From Pseudomonadota bacterium (lineage in GTDB: Bacteria > Pseudomonadota > Alphaproteobacteria > Rhodospirillales > Casp-alpha2), in the NCBI GenBank assembly GCA_022563215.1, contig JADFNT010000141.1:1-5337 (forward strand): a DNA stretch of 5,337 nt. The letters are read 5' to 3'. The number at the start of each line of letters is the position of its first letter. Within the stretch, counting starts at the first letter, position 1. Made by a program: the position numbers and the translations under genes. The notes beneath the pieces were generated by a model that saw nothing but the letters and a program-made list of their open reading frames with translations, was not told the origin of the DNA and did not search any database. This document shows, one piece after another, positions 4,575 through 5,337 of the stretch.

Positions 4575-5337
4575 ATGAATTACCGGCGCCAATGGATGGA
4601 TGGGCGGATGGATGGGTCCTTCGCCGAAAGAGTCTGCCTTTGGACGGGGGGGACGCTTGTCGCCGTGTTGGTGGTAGGCGTGGCCTTGTCCACTCCCGTT
4701 GGTGCGCAAAACACCGACGACCTGAGGGTGATGCTTGACCGGATGGAGCGCCTGGAAAGGGATATCCGGACACTCAACCTTTCGCTTTCCCGAGGCCGGC
4801 CGGTGACGCCGCCCGTAAGCGGCGCCAAACCCGTTCCGGCGGTTCCCAAGGCAGGCCCCCGTGGCGCCGTCACCGGGGACGGCGGGTGGCAAGGCAACCC
4901 CGGCCTGGCCCGCATGGAGGTCCGTCTCTCGGCGCTGGAAGATGACCTGCGCTCGGCCACCGGGGCCATGGAGCAGATCAGCTTTCAAATCCGCAAGATC
5001 GGAAAACGCCTCGACAAGCTGGTGACCGACATGGATTACCGCTTAAGCGCCCTCGAAGGCAGTACCCAAGGCCAACCCGGCGCGGTTTCAGGCGCCCGGA
5101 CCGCGGCCCCGCCCCGGCTTACCGCCGCGCCGGCGCCACCGCCGGTGCAAAAGATCATCCCCGGGCAAGCGGGCGGCTTCGCCACCCCGCCGTCCACCCT
5201 GGGGACAGTTTCTCAATCCTCCCTGTCCGTGGTGACGCCGCCCGCGGCGCAAAAGAGACCCGGGCAAAAACCCGCCCCGGCGGCTGCGGCGCAACCGGCC
5301 CCGGCTCCAACCGCCACCGCGGCGACAATCGTCCTGC
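4575..5337 (+). CDS. cpoB: CpoB (YbgF), Tol-associated periplasmic coordinator, 3' end outside the window
   Basis: The frame is open to the window end, giving 254 residues. A signal peptide with an Arg-containing N-region and hydrophobic core (about 24-38) ends at PVGA, probable cleavage after Ala44. Coiled-coil segments follow at about 48-72 (LRVMLDRMERLERDIRTLNL) and 110-161 (ARMEVRLSALEDDLRSATG; ISFQIRKIGKRLDKLVTDMD; YRLSALE). Residues 162-254 form a Pro/Ala-rich linker. This is the layout of Tol-Pal YbgF/CpoB proteins of Alphaproteobacteria, whose C-terminal TPR domain would lie beyond the window. In E. coli CpoB trimerises and links Tol activity to PBP1B-dependent wall synthesis at division. 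GAGG at 4563-4566, 8 nt upstream, supports ATG 4575; ATG 4596 and 4608, in a small duplication, are possible shorter starts. The gene call rests on coiled coil, linker and position after pal. Confidence 0.88.
   Translation, partial: MNYRRQWMDGRMDGSFAERVCLWTGGTLVAVLVVGVALSTPVGAQNTDDLRVMLDRMERLERDIRTLNLSLSRGRPVTPPVSGAKPVPAVPKAGPRGAVTGDGGWQGNPGLARMEVRLSALEDDLRSATGAMEQISFQIRKIGKRLDKLVTDMDYRLSALEGSTQGQPGAVSGARTAAPPRLTAAPAPPPVQKIIPGQAGGFATPPSTLGTVSQSSLSVVTPPAAQKRPGQKPAPAAAAQPAPAPTATAATIVL
4594..4617 (+). repeat. 12-bp tandem duplication at the 5' end of cpoB
   Basis: GGATGGATGGGC (4594-4605) is followed directly by GGATGGATGGGT (4606-4617), 11 of 12 identical. It stays in frame and encodes the repeated MDGR-MDGS before the signal-peptide core. 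Each unit contains an in-frame ATG, so the start of cpoB is ambiguous in this stretch. Confidence 0.8.

Noticed and set aside
4405..4988. Minus-strand frames opposite the pal-cpoB spacer and cpoB
   Set aside because: They show Arg/Pro/Ser-rich composition without domains, while the + strand has a signal peptide and coiled coil in the expected operon position.

Overview
This window carries a nearly complete Tol-Pal cell-envelope operon, all on the + strand, in the order tolQ-tolR-tolA-tolB-pal-cpoB(ybgF). The encoded proteins (a TolA C-terminal domain with two cysteines, a CpoB with a long coiled coil followed by a Pro/Ala linker, the TolQ loop sequence) resemble versions I associate with Alphaproteobacteria, especially Rhodospirillales-type organisms. 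This is a judgement from remembered family sequences, not from a search. Most of the window has a moderately high GC content, while the spacer between tolB and pal is AT-rich.

Layout. Positions 2 to about 360 encode the C-terminal part of an ABC-2 type (NatB-like) export permease. It has a different, more GC-rich composition and looks actinobacterial in style. It runs without a stop, in frame, into tolQ, which has lost its start codon and its first 30-40 codons. From about 370 to 3702 tolQ, tolR, tolA and tolB are tightly packed, with gaps of 6, 18 and 2 nt, and look co-transcribed. A 169-nt AT-rich spacer with small hairpins precedes pal (3872-4393). A 181-nt spacer with a strong nested hairpin and a second hairpin separates pal from cpoB (from 4575), which is cut by the window end before its expected TPR domain.

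How the genes work together. TolQ and TolR form the inner-membrane proton-driven motor. TolA crosses the periplasm and transmits force. TolB is the periplasmic beta-propeller that TolA pulls off Pal. Pal is the outer-membrane lipoprotein that binds peptidoglycan. CpoB couples the system to cell-wall synthesis during constriction.

The one truly unexpected element is the in-frame permease/TolQ junction near 347-373. A chimeric contig is the most likely explanation, because both partners are truncated at a short Leu/Ala membrane-segment stretch and the composition changes there. A real gene fusion cannot be excluded from sequence alone. Apart from that junction and some regulatory-looking spacers, this is a conventional Tol-Pal locus. 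I saw no CRISPR array, RNA gene, insertion sequence or previously undescribed system.
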